A stretch of DNA of 30,339 nucleotides from an uncultured Mollicutes bacterium. GTDB taxonomy: Bacteria > Bacillota_I > Bacilli_A > RFN20 > CAG-826. The translations under genes were made by a program, and so were the position numbers. The notes beneath the pieces were generated by a model. It searched no databases and had not been told where the DNA came from. It was given only the letters and a program-made list of their open reading frames with translations. The DNA is taken from assembly GCA_900542595.1 (NCBI GenBank), contig UQOB01000005.1, positions 1-30,339 on the forward strand. Direction: 5' to 3'. This document shows, piece after piece, positions 22,290-30,339 of this stretch (its first letter is position 1; the number at the start of each line of letters is the position of its first letter).

Positions 22290-24503
22290 CTAATGAAATA
22301 AGCGGCGAACTTTATAAATCCCTTTCACCCCTTTTAAATCCCCTAAGATGTCTTCGAGGGTTTTCGCACTTCCGACATAGATGGTGATATCGATGATATC
22401 GTTCATCGTTTGGGGGATTAAATGGGCTCTTAAGTCGCTACAAGCGATGCCTTTACTTGAGAGGGTTAACAAGATGTCATTAACCAAACCTGGTCGATCG
22501 TTACTATAGATTTCGAGATCGGCCGGGTAAGTGGAGATTCCAAGGTCATCCCGCCACTTGACGGGGACTAAACGATCTTCATGGCCCTTGATGTTCGGGC
22601 AAGTGGCCCTATGCACTTGAATCCCTCTCCCCTTGGTGACATAACCGATGATGTTTTCCCCAGGAATAGGTCTACAACACTTCGCGAGCGTTAAATGGAC
22701 GGTATCCCCGTTTTCGAGGACCACCGGGCTTTCATTGAGTTTTCTCGCCTTTCCTTCCGCTTTAAGTTGATTCTTCTTTTGGATATTCAGGAAGGTGATC
22801 ACCGCGGTTGGGGTTGGCCGTTTCATTGCCACCATCGCTAAGAGTTTTTCGATAGTTTCAACGTTAAACTTCTCTAAAAGATCATCTTGCCGGTCTTTGA
22901 GGATCGTTTTCATGTCCTCTTCGGTGTGACCATTATTTTTAAAGGCTTCCAGTAAGCTTTGGTAACCTTTCTTGACGTTTTCTTCGTTATTGAGTTCGGC
23001 GTTTTTCTTTTGTAAGAACTTCTTAATGTGGTTTTTGGCGCTATTGGTTTTCGCGATTTCAAGCCAGCCGTCATTCGGTCCGGGGGAATTCTTCTGGGTT
23101 CTAATTTCACAGACGTCCCCGGTCTTAAGAACGGTATTTAAGGGGACTAAAGAACCATTGATGATGGCTCCGACGGCCGTATCCCCGACTTTCGTATGAA
23201 TTTTATAAGCAAAATCGAGGGTGGTCGCCCCGGTCGGGAGTTCGATAACTTTTCCGAGTGGGGTAAACACATACACATTAGCGTTAAAGATATCGTTGCT
23301 CAGCGCGGCGACATAATCTTTCGCGTTCTCATTATTTTCTTCGCTCATACTGACGAAATCCCGGAACCAGTGAAGTTTCTCTTCAATATCCCGCTGTTCC
23401 TCTTTCGGGTTATAGTTTTCCCCTTCTTTGTAGCGCCAGTGAGCGGCGACTCCACTTTCAGCGACTCGGTCCATCTCTTCCGTTCTAATCTGGACTTCAT
23501 AGATATTCCCGTCACCGCTGATGATCGAGGTGTGTAAACTTTGGTACATGTTGGGTTTCGGCATCGCGATATAGTCTTTAAACCGCCCGGGAAGAGGTTT
23601 ATATAACGCGTGGATAATCCCTAAGATTTCATAACAATTAATCTCGGTTTCAGTGATGATTCTAATCGCTAAAACATCGTAGATTTCATCGAAGTTATAG
23701 TTCTTAAGGAACATTTTCCGGTAAATTGAATAAATGCTCTTGACCCGGCTTTCCATTCTAAAGGGTAAATGGTGTTCAAAAAGGATATCCGCTATCCGTT
23801 TCTTTAAGGCGTTTAAAGAATCTTGCCGATTAGCGGTCTTTTTATTGAGTAAATTAAGAATCGTATTATATTTTTCCGGCTCTAAGTATTTAAGGGATAA
23901 ATCTTCCATTTCGCTCTGCATGGTATAAATCCCTAAACGGTGGGCAATCGGAGTAAAAACATCTAAGGTTTCTTTCGCTATTGCTTTTTGCCGGTCCGGT
24001 TTTAAGGCATCTAAGGTTCTTAAATTATGGAGCCGGTCCGCCAATTTAACGATGATGACCCGGACGTCTTTGGCCATTCCTAAGAAGATTTTTCGGTGGT
24101 CTTCCGCTTCAAAATCTTGTTCGGTCCGGTGACTCAGCTTCATCCGTTGAATCTTCGTTAAGCTATCGACAATATTCGCGATATCTTTTCCGAATTGTTT
24201 CTTGATATCATCGATTGTTAAATCGGTATCTTCGACGGTATCGTGGAGGAGCCCGGCGATGATGGTCGCGGGACCACTACAAAGCTCCGCTAAGATATAG
24301 GCGACTTCAATCGGGTGTTGAATATAGTCTTCCCCGGTCTTTCTTTTTATTCCGGCGTGTTTCTCTTTCGCTAAAAGGTAGGCTTTCTCAATAAGGGCCC
24401 GATCATCAGGGTTATGGATATAAGTAAAATAAAGTTCCCTTAAATCTTCAAAGGTGTGCATCGGGTAGCCGCCATTGGGCTTTAAAACTTTCTCTTTTTC
24501 CAT
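22290..24503 (-). CDS. relA: Bifunctional (p)ppGpp synthetase/hydrolase (Rel)
   Basis: A 737-aa long RSH protein with all domains in order: HD hydrolase (H63, H87-D88 in GLLHDTVEDTD), the synthetase with SIYSIYRKMFLKNYNFDEIY and GRFKDYIAMPKPNMYQSLHT, a TGS domain starting VYVFTPLGKVIELPTGAT, a Zn-finger-like AKCCRPIPGENIIGYVTKG, and a C-terminal ACT domain. The intact HD residues together with the RFKD sequence point to a bifunctional enzyme making and removing the alarmone. An extended -10 box lies 7 nt before the ATG with no Shine-Dalgarno. Cotranscribed with hisS. Confidence 0.95.
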   Translation of the reverse strand: MEKEKVLKPNGGYPMHTFEDLRELYFTYIHNPDDRALIEKAYLLAKEKHAGIKRKTGEDYIQHPIEVAYILAELCSGPATIIAGLLHDTVEDTDLTIDDIKKQFGKDIANIVDSLTKIQRMKLSHRTEQDFEAEDHRKIFLGMAKDVRVIIVKLADRLHNLRTLDALKPDRQKAIAKETLDVFTPIAHRLGIYTMQSEMEDLSLKYLEPEKYNTILNLLNKKTANRQDSLNALKKRIADILFEHHLPFRMESRVKSIYSIYRKMFLKNYNFDEIYDVLAIRIITETEINCYEILGIIHALYKPLPGRFKDYIAMPKPNMYQSLHTSIISGDGNIYEVQIRTEEMDRVAESGVAAHWRYKEGENYNPKEEQRDIEEKLHWFRDFVSMSEENNENAKDYVAALSNDIFNANVYVFTPLGKVIELPTGATTLDFAYKIHTKVGDTAVGAIINGSLVPLNTVLKTGDVCEIRTQKNSPGPNDGWLEIAKTNSAKNHIKKFLQKKNAELNNEENVKKGYQSLLEAFKNNGHTEEDMKTILKDRQDDLLEKFNVETIEKLLAMVAMKRPTPTAVITFLNIQKKNQLKAEGKARKLNESPVVLENGDTVHLTLAKCCRPIPGENIIGYVTKGRGIQVHRATCPNIKGHEDRLVPVKWRDDLGISTYPADLEIYSNDRPGLVNDILLTLSSKGIACSDLRAHLIPQTMNDIIDITIYVGSAKTLEDILGDLKGVKGIYKVRRLFH

Positions 24504-24510
24504 CGCTAGT

Positions 24511-24519
24511 ATTATAACA
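24511..24519 (-). promoter_or_regulatory. Extended -10 promoter of relA, abutting the start codon
   Basis: TGTTATAAT on the minus strand is a perfect extended -10 element. The relA ATG follows after 7 nt (ACTAGCG), so the transcript is predicted to be leaderless. No good -35 is needed with an extended -10. Confidence 0.65.
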
Positions 24520-24574
24520 AACTCTTATCTCTTTTCTTTCTTAAAAGATTGAAAAAGAAAGAGATTAACGAACT

Positions 24575-26134
24575 TTATTTCGTTTCTTCTTTATCAAAGG
24601 CGATCAAGCGGTAATTCTTTCGCCCCCGAAAGTATTCATTTTTGATATGAAGATAGAAAAGATAAGAGGTTTTCGGTAAGAAAAGTGATTCCACGAAGTT
24701 AAAACTAAAGAGGTTGATGTTATTCGCAATCGGGGTATTGAGATATTGCCCTTTCATAGTGAAAGATAGGTCTTCCGCTCTTAAGGGACCATAGACGAAA
24801 CATGGTTCTTCAAAACTGGGACCGAAGGGCTCAAGTTTTTCGTAAAAGGCTAAGTTTTCTTCGGTTAAATCTTCTTTATCGAGCTTAATTACCCCCGCAT
24901 AATCATTCTTTTCAAAAAGATGCTTTAAGGCTAAGAAGTTCCACTGCTTTTTAAACTCTTCTAAATCTTTTTCATAGATCGAAAAGCCGCCGCTTAAAGC
25001 GTGCCCTCCCGCTTTCACTAAGAGAGGTTTCACACTGTCGAAGGCTTTTACGATATTGAAGCCGGGGTTACTTCTAGCGCTCCCGACTAAGAGACCATCT
25101 TCATTTTCTTTTTTAGAAAAAACGACCGTCGGTTTGTGGTATAGATTTAAAAGCCGATTCGCGATTAGACCATTTAAACCTTCTAAACCATCATTAAACA
25201 AGAAAATAGCGGGACTATTTTCATCGATTTCTAATTCAAATAAAGCGTCATTCGTCGCCTGTTTTCGTTCATCGTTCGTGTCACTGATAAACTTCGCTAA
25301 GATTTGTCTTTCTTGGGGATTATCAGTCGTAAAATACTTTACTAGACGGTTAAGGATGACCCCGCTTTTCATTCTTCCAACCGCGTTTACCCTCGGGATA
25401 ATCTGCATCTTAAAGGTATCATAAGTTAAAACTTCATCCTTCCCTTTTAAGAGGGTGAAAACTTCAAAAGGTTGATTATCGATGATCTTTTTAAGTAACC
25501 TTACAGCGGTCCTATTCATCTTCGTCAAAGGCATTAAGTCACTGATGAGGGAAACCGCCCCTAAAGAGAAAAGATAATCATCGTACCTTCCTAATAAGCG
25601 TCTCGACATTAAAGTCGCCATAAATCCCGCCGATACTTCTTTAATTCCAACGTCTTGAATCTTTGGGTGGATGATATAGGGAGTAGCAGGTAAAACTTCT
25701 CCCGGCGTATGGTGATCGATGATTAAAATGGTGATCCCAAGTTTCTTCGCTTCTTCCACTTCTTTAAGAAGCGTAATCCCGTTATCAACTAAGATGATCG
25801 CCTTAAAACCTTGTTTATAAATCTTTTGGAGGTTATCGAGGTTGAGTCCGTAACCATCCGTGTACCTGCTCGGTAAATAGGTTGCGGCATTAAGACCAAA
25901 TTCTTTTAAAGCCAGGTAGGTAACGCTGGTGGCCATGACCCCGTCGGTATCGTAGTCCCCATAGATAAGAACTTTGGCTTTTTCTTCTTTAAGTTTTGAT
26001 AATTCAAAGATAAAGTTATCGACTTCTTTCCCCTCTAAAAGTGGGATATCATCGAAGCTTACCTCTTTCGTTAAAGAAAAATACTCCCCTTCCGAAAGAG
26101 CGAAATGCGAGAGTATTTTTTCTTTAAAGGACAT
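24575..26134 (-). CDS. recJ: Single-stranded-DNA exonuclease RecJ
   Basis: A DHH-family nuclease of 519 aa from the ATG at 26134, which sits 1 nt past the secDF stop. The frame stays open to a GTG at 26176 (533 aa) inside secDF; I prefer the ATG because it fits tight coupling and the extra 14 residues (Ser-rich) do not look conserved. Motifs: YGDYDTDGVMATSV, ILVDNG, IIDHHTPG (the DHH signature), SAGFMATLMSRRLL, and AGGHALSGGFSI of the DHHA1 domain. Acts 5'-3' on single strands in recombination and mismatch repair. Somewhat shorter than many relatives. Confidence 0.9.
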   Translation of the reverse strand: MSFKEKILSHFALSEGEYFSLTKEVSFDDIPLLEGKEVDNFIFELSKLKEEKAKVLIYGDYDTDGVMATSVTYLALKEFGLNAATYLPSRYTDGYGLNLDNLQKIYKQGFKAIILVDNGITLLKEVEEAKKLGITILIIDHHTPGEVLPATPYIIHPKIQDVGIKEVSAGFMATLMSRRLLGRYDDYLFSLGAVSLISDLMPLTKMNRTAVRLLKKIIDNQPFEVFTLLKGKDEVLTYDTFKMQIIPRVNAVGRMKSGVILNRLVKYFTTDNPQERQILAKFISDTNDERKQATNDALFELEIDENSPAIFLFNDGLEGLNGLIANRLLNLYHKPTVVFSKKENEDGLLVGSARSNPGFNIVKAFDSVKPLLVKAGGHALSGGFSIYEKDLEEFKKQWNFLALKHLFEKNDYAGVIKLDKEDLTEENLAFYEKLEPFGPSFEEPCFVYGPLRAEDLSFTMKGQYLNTPIANNINLFSFNFVESLFLPKTSYLFYLHIKNEYFRGRKNYRLIAFDKEETK

Positions 26135-26135
26135 G

Positions 26136-28859
26136 TTAATCGTTGATACCGATGAAGATGGCTTCTTCCGGTTCACTACTATTCTTCTTAACTTCTTCTT
26201 TCTTCGTCCCTTGTTTAAAGCTGATATGAATCTTGCTTAAACCATGGGTGGTGTAGAGCGTTAAAGGAATAATCGTGAATAAGAGGATGACGACACTGAG
26301 TAAGAGCCCGATGATAATCCCTAAGAAGGACATCTGGAACAGCTGCGGGACAAAGCCGAAATAATAGACGAAGGTGAAGAAAACCGGAAGGAGATAAATC
26401 AAGATATCACCTAAGGATTCGCCTAAGCTTCTTTCCAGCATCATTTCTTTAAATTCTCTCGTCTTTTTATTCCGTTCACGGCTTTCTTTCGTGAGTTCTT
26501 TTTCTTTGTTAAAGATGAAAAGCCCAATCACGATGGTGAGGAAGGCGACCGCGACGCTGGAAAGGGCGACAATCGGGGTGACCGGGATTCTCGTTAAGGC
26601 GAAGAAACCGAGCGGTAATAGGCTACCGCCGAGACTGATAACGCCTAAGAGGAAGCCACGCGCGAGTTTAAAGCGGAGGATTAAGTAAATAGTTGTAGCC
26701 AATAACCCAACCCCTAAACCGAGGTAAACGCTCGAAAGAGCGGGTAAACCAGGTTCGACGTCAACGTTTTGGACCCGGACGGTAAGACCGGTATCAACGA
26801 GAGCTTCCGCTGCCGCTTGGGCCGCTTCCGCTAAAGTCGAATAGTTATGTCCATCGACCACAAAGTTATAGGTCGCTTGTTCATCATAATATTGGTTGAG
26901 CGGAACTTCGAAATAATAGACATCGTAATTCCGTTCATCTTGGGTCATATAGATGGTCGCTTCCTCTAAGGAAATATCCCCGTAATCATCTTTAGTTAAG
27001 GGTTTTCCATCGAGTTCAATCAAGGAAAGATAGTTTTCTTGCACCTTGTTGACCGTATCGAGAGCGAGGGTTTGTTCTGTTCCCTCTTCGACCCGGTATT
27101 CTAGAGAAATCGAAGTGGTATCGTGATAGACGTCACCATAGTTAAACGGCGTGCCGTTTAAGCTCGAGAAGGTGCTGATTCCGATAATGGAAGCGATCAA
27201 GAGGACCGCTCCAGTGATCGAAACCGGTAACCAGCCTTTCTTTAAGGTCTTTTTGCTCTTTTCATCCGCAAACGGACCAAAGTAAGTTTGCTTTTCTTCT
27301 TTTAAGAGGTTCGGAACCTTGCTTAAATCGATACCGTAAAGCTTATTGAGCTTATTCATCGTATCGTTATCGTTGGCTAATAAATAACCTTGGAGTCTCA
27401 GTAAAAGGATATTGATCGCCCCGCTAAAGAAGCCGCCGAGGACGAGGAGTAAACCCATCTGTCCAACCACCGTCGGAACTAAGCTATAGACGCAGATCCC
27501 AATTAAGATAGCGATGATCGAAACATCTAAGGTCGGCCAGAAAGCTTTTTTAATTGCTTCTTGGTGCGCTTTTTTAGCGTTTCTTCCTTCATAAATCTGC
27601 TCTTTAAATTTACTGAAATAATAGGCGGTGCCGAAGAACGACATCAACATCGTAATCATTAAGGCAGCTAAAGTACCAACCCCGAACTGGGCGGCGAAAT
27701 AGCCATAAAGTAAGAGGGAGAAGAGCATGCTGAGCATCGCGTTACTGGCGATGGCGAGGCCCCCGAGCTTATAGAAACAGCTAAGGACGATGATGCTCGT
27801 AACAAAGGCGATGACCCCCGCTAAAAGGGTTCTCGATAAAGCGGGAGTTAAGTGCCACGCCCCAGCAGTGACCAAATCTTCCGCGGTCGCGGGAATATCC
27901 GTCGCATAGGTGAAGTTAACGTCATAGCCGATATCGTTGATGGTATGGTAACTATTAGCGTTAAACATACACATATAGAAATAAGCTGCTTTATAGGCCG
28001 CTCCAGCTTTATTAGCATCGAATTGCCCGTTTTCGAGAGCGCTGCTATTGGGGATTAATTGTAATCTCGTGTAGTCGTGGTCATCGTTACTATCGTCATA
28101 CCAGATGTTACTGACATCAGTTCCGAAGACGATGCGGTTGGTCATGTTGGGGTCATAGGTGGCGCTTTCGGTATCGGTCGCGTCTTTAAAGCTATCCCCT
28201 TCTTGGTAGTTACCCCAGAAGACGAGGTAACAAGTGGTCGCTTCGGTACCGGCACTACTATCAGCGGCTTTCGTGTGATCCGCGCAGTATTCGACGAGTT
28301 CGTTTAAAGGACCGTTTTCGCCTTGCGCGTCTTCTCTAATGCCAAGGGTGACGACCGGAATCCCGTTTACATAACGGATATCGGCCGGTTGATCGATCCC
28401 TTCAAAAAGAGCGCCATTTAAGAACATATCGTTCGACGGAGCGCCGCTGACAACTTCGTCATCGGTGCTTCCGACAGTGACAGTGATATTGTCCCCGCTA
28501 AAAGAGAGGTAACGTTGAAGGTAAGAATATTCGGTTTCATCAGCGCTTTGGCTTCGAATGGTGACCCGAACGGTATCGTAACCTTCTTTAGTGACAGTCG
28601 AGGGAATACCCCAGGTTTCCAAACGATTTTCGATTTCGTCCCCGACCGCGTTTACGGCGGTATAGCCATCATCGACGATATAGTTATCGGGGTCGATGCC
28701 CCCATAAGTCGTATCCCGTTCACTGATCTTAAAGACCAATTCCCGGCCGGCTCCATAGGTGACATCCGTATCGATATTTAAGAGGGCTTCCCCAAAGGTG
28801 GCCGCTCCAGCGATGAGTAAGGACGCTGACAGAATGATATATGCTAGTTTACGACGCAT
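26136..28859 (-). CDS. secDF: Fused SecDF protein-export subunit, divergent
   Basis: A 907-aa polytopic protein: an N-terminal helix, a long external domain (about 30-335), six membrane segments (about 340-500), a second helix at about 545, a shorter external domain and six more segments to about 885. This duplicated SecD plus SecF topology and order identify it. SecDF helps pull exported proteins across the membrane using the proton gradient. Several hallmark residues are missing: the DAN...ER helix of SecD reads SFFGTAYYFSKFKEQ, and the NDT...FDR helix of SecF reads TIVIGLFIFNKEKE. A DVSIIA stretch still keeps one Asp. GGGAGG lies 7 nt before the ATG. The gene overlaps or abuts recJ. Confidence 0.85.
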   Translation of the reverse strand: MRRKLAYIILSASLLIAGAATFGEALLNIDTDVTYGAGRELVFKISERDTTYGGIDPDNYIVDDGYTAVNAVGDEIENRLETWGIPSTVTKEGYDTVRVTIRSQSADETEYSYLQRYLSFSGDNITVTVGSTDDEVVSGAPSNDMFLNGALFEGIDQPADIRYVNGIPVVTLGIREDAQGENGPLNELVEYCADHTKAADSSAGTEATTCYLVFWGNYQEGDSFKDATDTESATYDPNMTNRIVFGTDVSNIWYDDSNDDHDYTRLQLIPNSSALENGQFDANKAGAAYKAAYFYMCMFNANSYHTINDIGYDVNFTYATDIPATAEDLVTAGAWHLTPALSRTLLAGVIAFVTSIIVLSCFYKLGGLAIASNAMLSMLFSLLLYGYFAAQFGVGTLAALMITMLMSFFGTAYYFSKFKEQIYEGRNAKKAHQEAIKKAFWPTLDVSIIAILIGICVYSLVPTVVGQMGLLLVLGGFFSGAINILLLRLQGYLLANDNDTMNKLNKLYGIDLSKVPNLLKEEKQTYFGPFADEKSKKTLKKGWLPVSITGAVLLIASIIGISTFSSLNGTPFNYGDVYHDTTSISLEYRVEEGTEQTLALDTVNKVQENYLSLIELDGKPLTKDDYGDISLEEATIYMTQDERNYDVYYFEVPLNQYYDEQATYNFVVDGHNYSTLAEAAQAAAEALVDTGLTVRVQNVDVEPGLPALSSVYLGLGVGLLATTIYLILRFKLARGFLLGVISLGGSLLPLGFFALTRIPVTPIVALSSVAVAFLTIVIGLFIFNKEKELTKESRERNKKTREFKEMMLERSLGESLGDILIYLLPVFFTFVYYFGFVPQLFQMSFLGIIIGLLLSVVILLFTIIPLTLYTTHGLSKIHISFKQGTKKEEVKKNSSEPEEAIFIGIND

Positions 28860-28957
28860 TGTTTTCCTCCCTTTTCCAAACTAAAAAGGCTGCTACAAGC
28901 GGTAATTAGTTTAAGCTAAAAGCACACTATATACAAGAAAAGATAAGGCTAAATGAT

Positions 28958-28978
28958 AAAAAAGTTTCCTAAAGGAAA
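28958..28978 (-). terminator. Probable terminator after ruvB
   Basis: On the minus strand TTTCC, loop TTTA, GGAAA and then C plus six T. The stem is only 5 bp, so it is weak, but the position just past the ruvB stop fits. Confidence 0.5.
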
Positions 28979-28981
28979 AGC

Positions 28982-29986
28982 TTAAAAAAGCTTTAATTGA
29001 TAACTCTTCTTTAAATGTTCGTAAGCTTTTTCAGTGGCGACCCGTCCTCTGGGAGTCCTGTTTATTAAACCCGACATTAAAAGATAAGGTTCATAAACAT
29101 CTTCTAAATTGGTCATTTCTTCCCCGATAGCGCTCGCGATGGTCTCTAACCCCACTGGCCCACCATGGAACCGATCGATAATGGTCTCAAGATACCGAAT
29201 GTCGACATCATCGAGGCCCAATTCATCGATTTTTAAAGCTTTTAAGGCTCTTTTGGCTAAATCGACATCAATTTCTTCGAGTCCTTCAAAAGAAGCAAAA
29301 TCTCTCACTCTCTTAAACAATCTATTAGCGATTCTCGGGGTCCCCCGGCTTCGTTTACTAATTAGCATCGCGGCTTCTTTACTGATTGGCATTTCAAAGA
29401 CTCTGGAAGTTCGATTGATGATATCAAAGATAGCTTTTTCCGAATAAAAATCAATTTTGGCTTGGATACCGAACCTCGCTCGTAAGGGGCTCGAGAGGTC
29501 ACCCGCTCTTGTCGTTGCGCCCACTAAAGTAAAAGGCGGTAACGGTAAAGTGATATTTTTACTCTGACCATCTCTATTGATTAAGATGCTGAGCTTAAAA
29601 TCCTCCATCGCGCTATACAGGACCTCTTCCACCGGTCTTGGAAGCCTATGGATTTCATCGATAAAAAGGATATCCCCTTCTTCGAGATCAGTTAAAACGC
29701 TAGCTAAATCGCCAGTTTTTTCTACCGCTGGACCATTGACGGTCTTGATGTCCCCGTGCATTTCGTGAGCGATCACGTAGGCCATCGTCGTCTTTCCTAA
29801 GCCAGGTGGGCCGTAAAGCAAAACATGGTCCAGTGTTTCGTTCCGCTTTTTCGCGGCTTCGATGAAAATATGGAGGTTTTTCTTAAGTTCCTCCTGTCCG
29901 ATATATTCTTTTAAGGTGCCGGGACGGAGGGTGAGTTCACTTTTAAGATCGCTCTCTTCTTTATGGGCATCGAGCAAACGACTCAT
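28982..29986 (-). CDS. ruvB: Holliday junction branch-migration helicase RuvB
   Basis: A 334-aa AAA+ motor. Walker A GPPGLGKT at 59-66, Walker B FIDEIHRL near 106-113, sensor 1 VGATTRAGDLSSPLRARFG and the C-terminal winged helix with GGPVGLETIASAIGEE and a TPRGRVAT end are all present. It drives branch migration with RuvA. The start overlaps the ruvA stop by 4 nt (ATGA type). Confidence 0.97.
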   Translation of the reverse strand: MSRLLDAHKEESDLKSELTLRPGTLKEYIGQEELKKNLHIFIEAAKKRNETLDHVLLYGPPGLGKTTMAYVIAHEMHGDIKTVNGPAVEKTGDLASVLTDLEEGDILFIDEIHRLPRPVEEVLYSAMEDFKLSILINRDGQSKNITLPLPPFTLVGATTRAGDLSSPLRARFGIQAKIDFYSEKAIFDIINRTSRVFEMPISKEAAMLISKRSRGTPRIANRLFKRVRDFASFEGLEEIDVDLAKRALKALKIDELGLDDVDIRYLETIIDRFHGGPVGLETIASAIGEEMTNLEDVYEPYLLMSGLINRTPRGRVATEKAYEHLKKSYQLKLF

Positions 29987-30339
29987 ATACTCCCCTTTCT
30001 TAAATACTTTAAGGCAATGCGGACGATCTCATCGGTCTTTAAGGTGGTATCGAGGATCTTTTCTAAAGCGCTATCGATATCTTTCGCTTTAAAGCCCAAT
30101 TCTTGAAGAGCGCTTTTCGCATCTAAATATTTACTGTTATCTTTTTGCTTTTTGACCGTGGTACTAATGGCGATTTTGCCCCGTAAATCAAGGATGATTT
30201 GGCTCGCCGCTTTCGGACCGATACCGGGTAAGGTTTTAAGGAAAGACACATTTCCGCTTTCGATGGCCTGCGCGAGGTTTTCCGGAGTGGCTTTACTTAA
30301 AGCCGCTAAAGCGGGCTTCGGCCCTATCACTTTTACTTT
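29983..30339 (-). CDS. ruvA: Holliday junction DNA-binding protein RuvA, C-terminal part (cut by window edge)
   Basis: The frame runs off the right edge of the window, so the N-terminal OB domain is missing here. What is seen is the helix-hairpin-helix domain, with IGPKPALAALS and LPGIGPKAASQIILDL, and the RuvB-binding domain III (DAKSALQELGFKAKDIDSAL to the end). The GTG at 30330 is an internal Val codon, not the start. Confidence 0.94.
   Translation of the reverse strand, partial: KVKVIGPKPALAALSKATPENLAQAIESGNVSFLKTLPGIGPKAASQIILDLRGKIAISTTVKKQKDNSKYLDAKSALQELGFKAKDIDSALEKILDTTLKTDEIVRIALKYLRKGSI

Noticed and set aside
24520..24574. Terminator between recJ and relA
   Set aside because: The A/G- and T/C-rich arms can pair only with bulges and there is no clean T run, so I do not call it.
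26134..26176. recJ starting at GTG 26176
   Set aside because: That start lies well inside secDF and adds a Ser-rich stretch that does not look conserved; ATG at 26134 is next to the secDF stop. Not fully excluded.
1..30339. CRISPR arrays, tRNA, rRNA, insertion sequences, riboswitches
   Set aside because: No regularly spaced repeats, tRNA-like cloverleafs, transposase frames with terminal repeats or known riboswitch cores were seen.

Overview
The window reads as a chromosomal segment of a low-to-moderate-GC Bacillota (Firmicutes), probably from the Erysipelotrichia/Mollicutes side of the Bacilli. The basis is a yqeH-yhbY-nadD/yqeK-rsfS block, a fused SecDF, Asp23/Gls24 next to nusB, a bifunctional Rel and lipobox lipoproteins. 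TGA is used as a stop (for example at 1469-1471 and 8190-8192), so this is not the Mycoplasma code. The exact lineage cannot be fixed from sequence reading alone.

Layout. (1) 1-2954, plus strand: ribosome-assembly and NAD genes yqeH, yhbY, a nadD-yqeK fusion and rsfS, closed by a good terminator. (2) 2955-3386: a gene-free AT-rich region with a clear XerC/XerD dif site (2969-2996), a perfect DnaA box followed by CTA-rich triplets, and a 24-bp direct repeat. (3) 3387-4526, minus: an aldo/keto reductase with two 4Fe-4S clusters. (4) 4801-8974, plus: a large surface lipoprotein, then a two-gene operon of a HipA/HipT-like kinase and a partner that joins a HipA-N-like domain to a degenerate serine-recombinase/HTH module. 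(5) 8971-18861, minus: one long run asp23 - membrane protein - nusB - xseA - xseB - dxs - (gene remnant) - dinB - xerD - deoB - ABC binding protein - ABC permease. (6) 18947-30339, minus: tkt; hisS and relA; recJ and secDF; ruvB and ruvA (ruvA cut by the window edge).

The dif site and gene orientation agree. Genes left of dif run rightward and nearly all genes right of it run leftward, as expected where two replication forks meet. The plus-strand block 4801-8974 is the exception and looks like accessory DNA in the terminus region.

The most novel item is the gene pair 7326-8974. It resembles a HipBST-type kinase toxin-antitoxin system, but the antitoxin-like partner carries the back half of a serine resolvase, with its catalytic arginines replaced, as its putative DNA-binding part. 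Other points of interest are the dif region itself, several transcription units whose -10 box directly abuts the start codon (possible leaderless mRNAs), a yqeH leader in which a hairpin separates the Shine-Dalgarno from the start, a SecDF lacking the usual membrane aspartates, and an ABC importer with no ATPase gene beside it.
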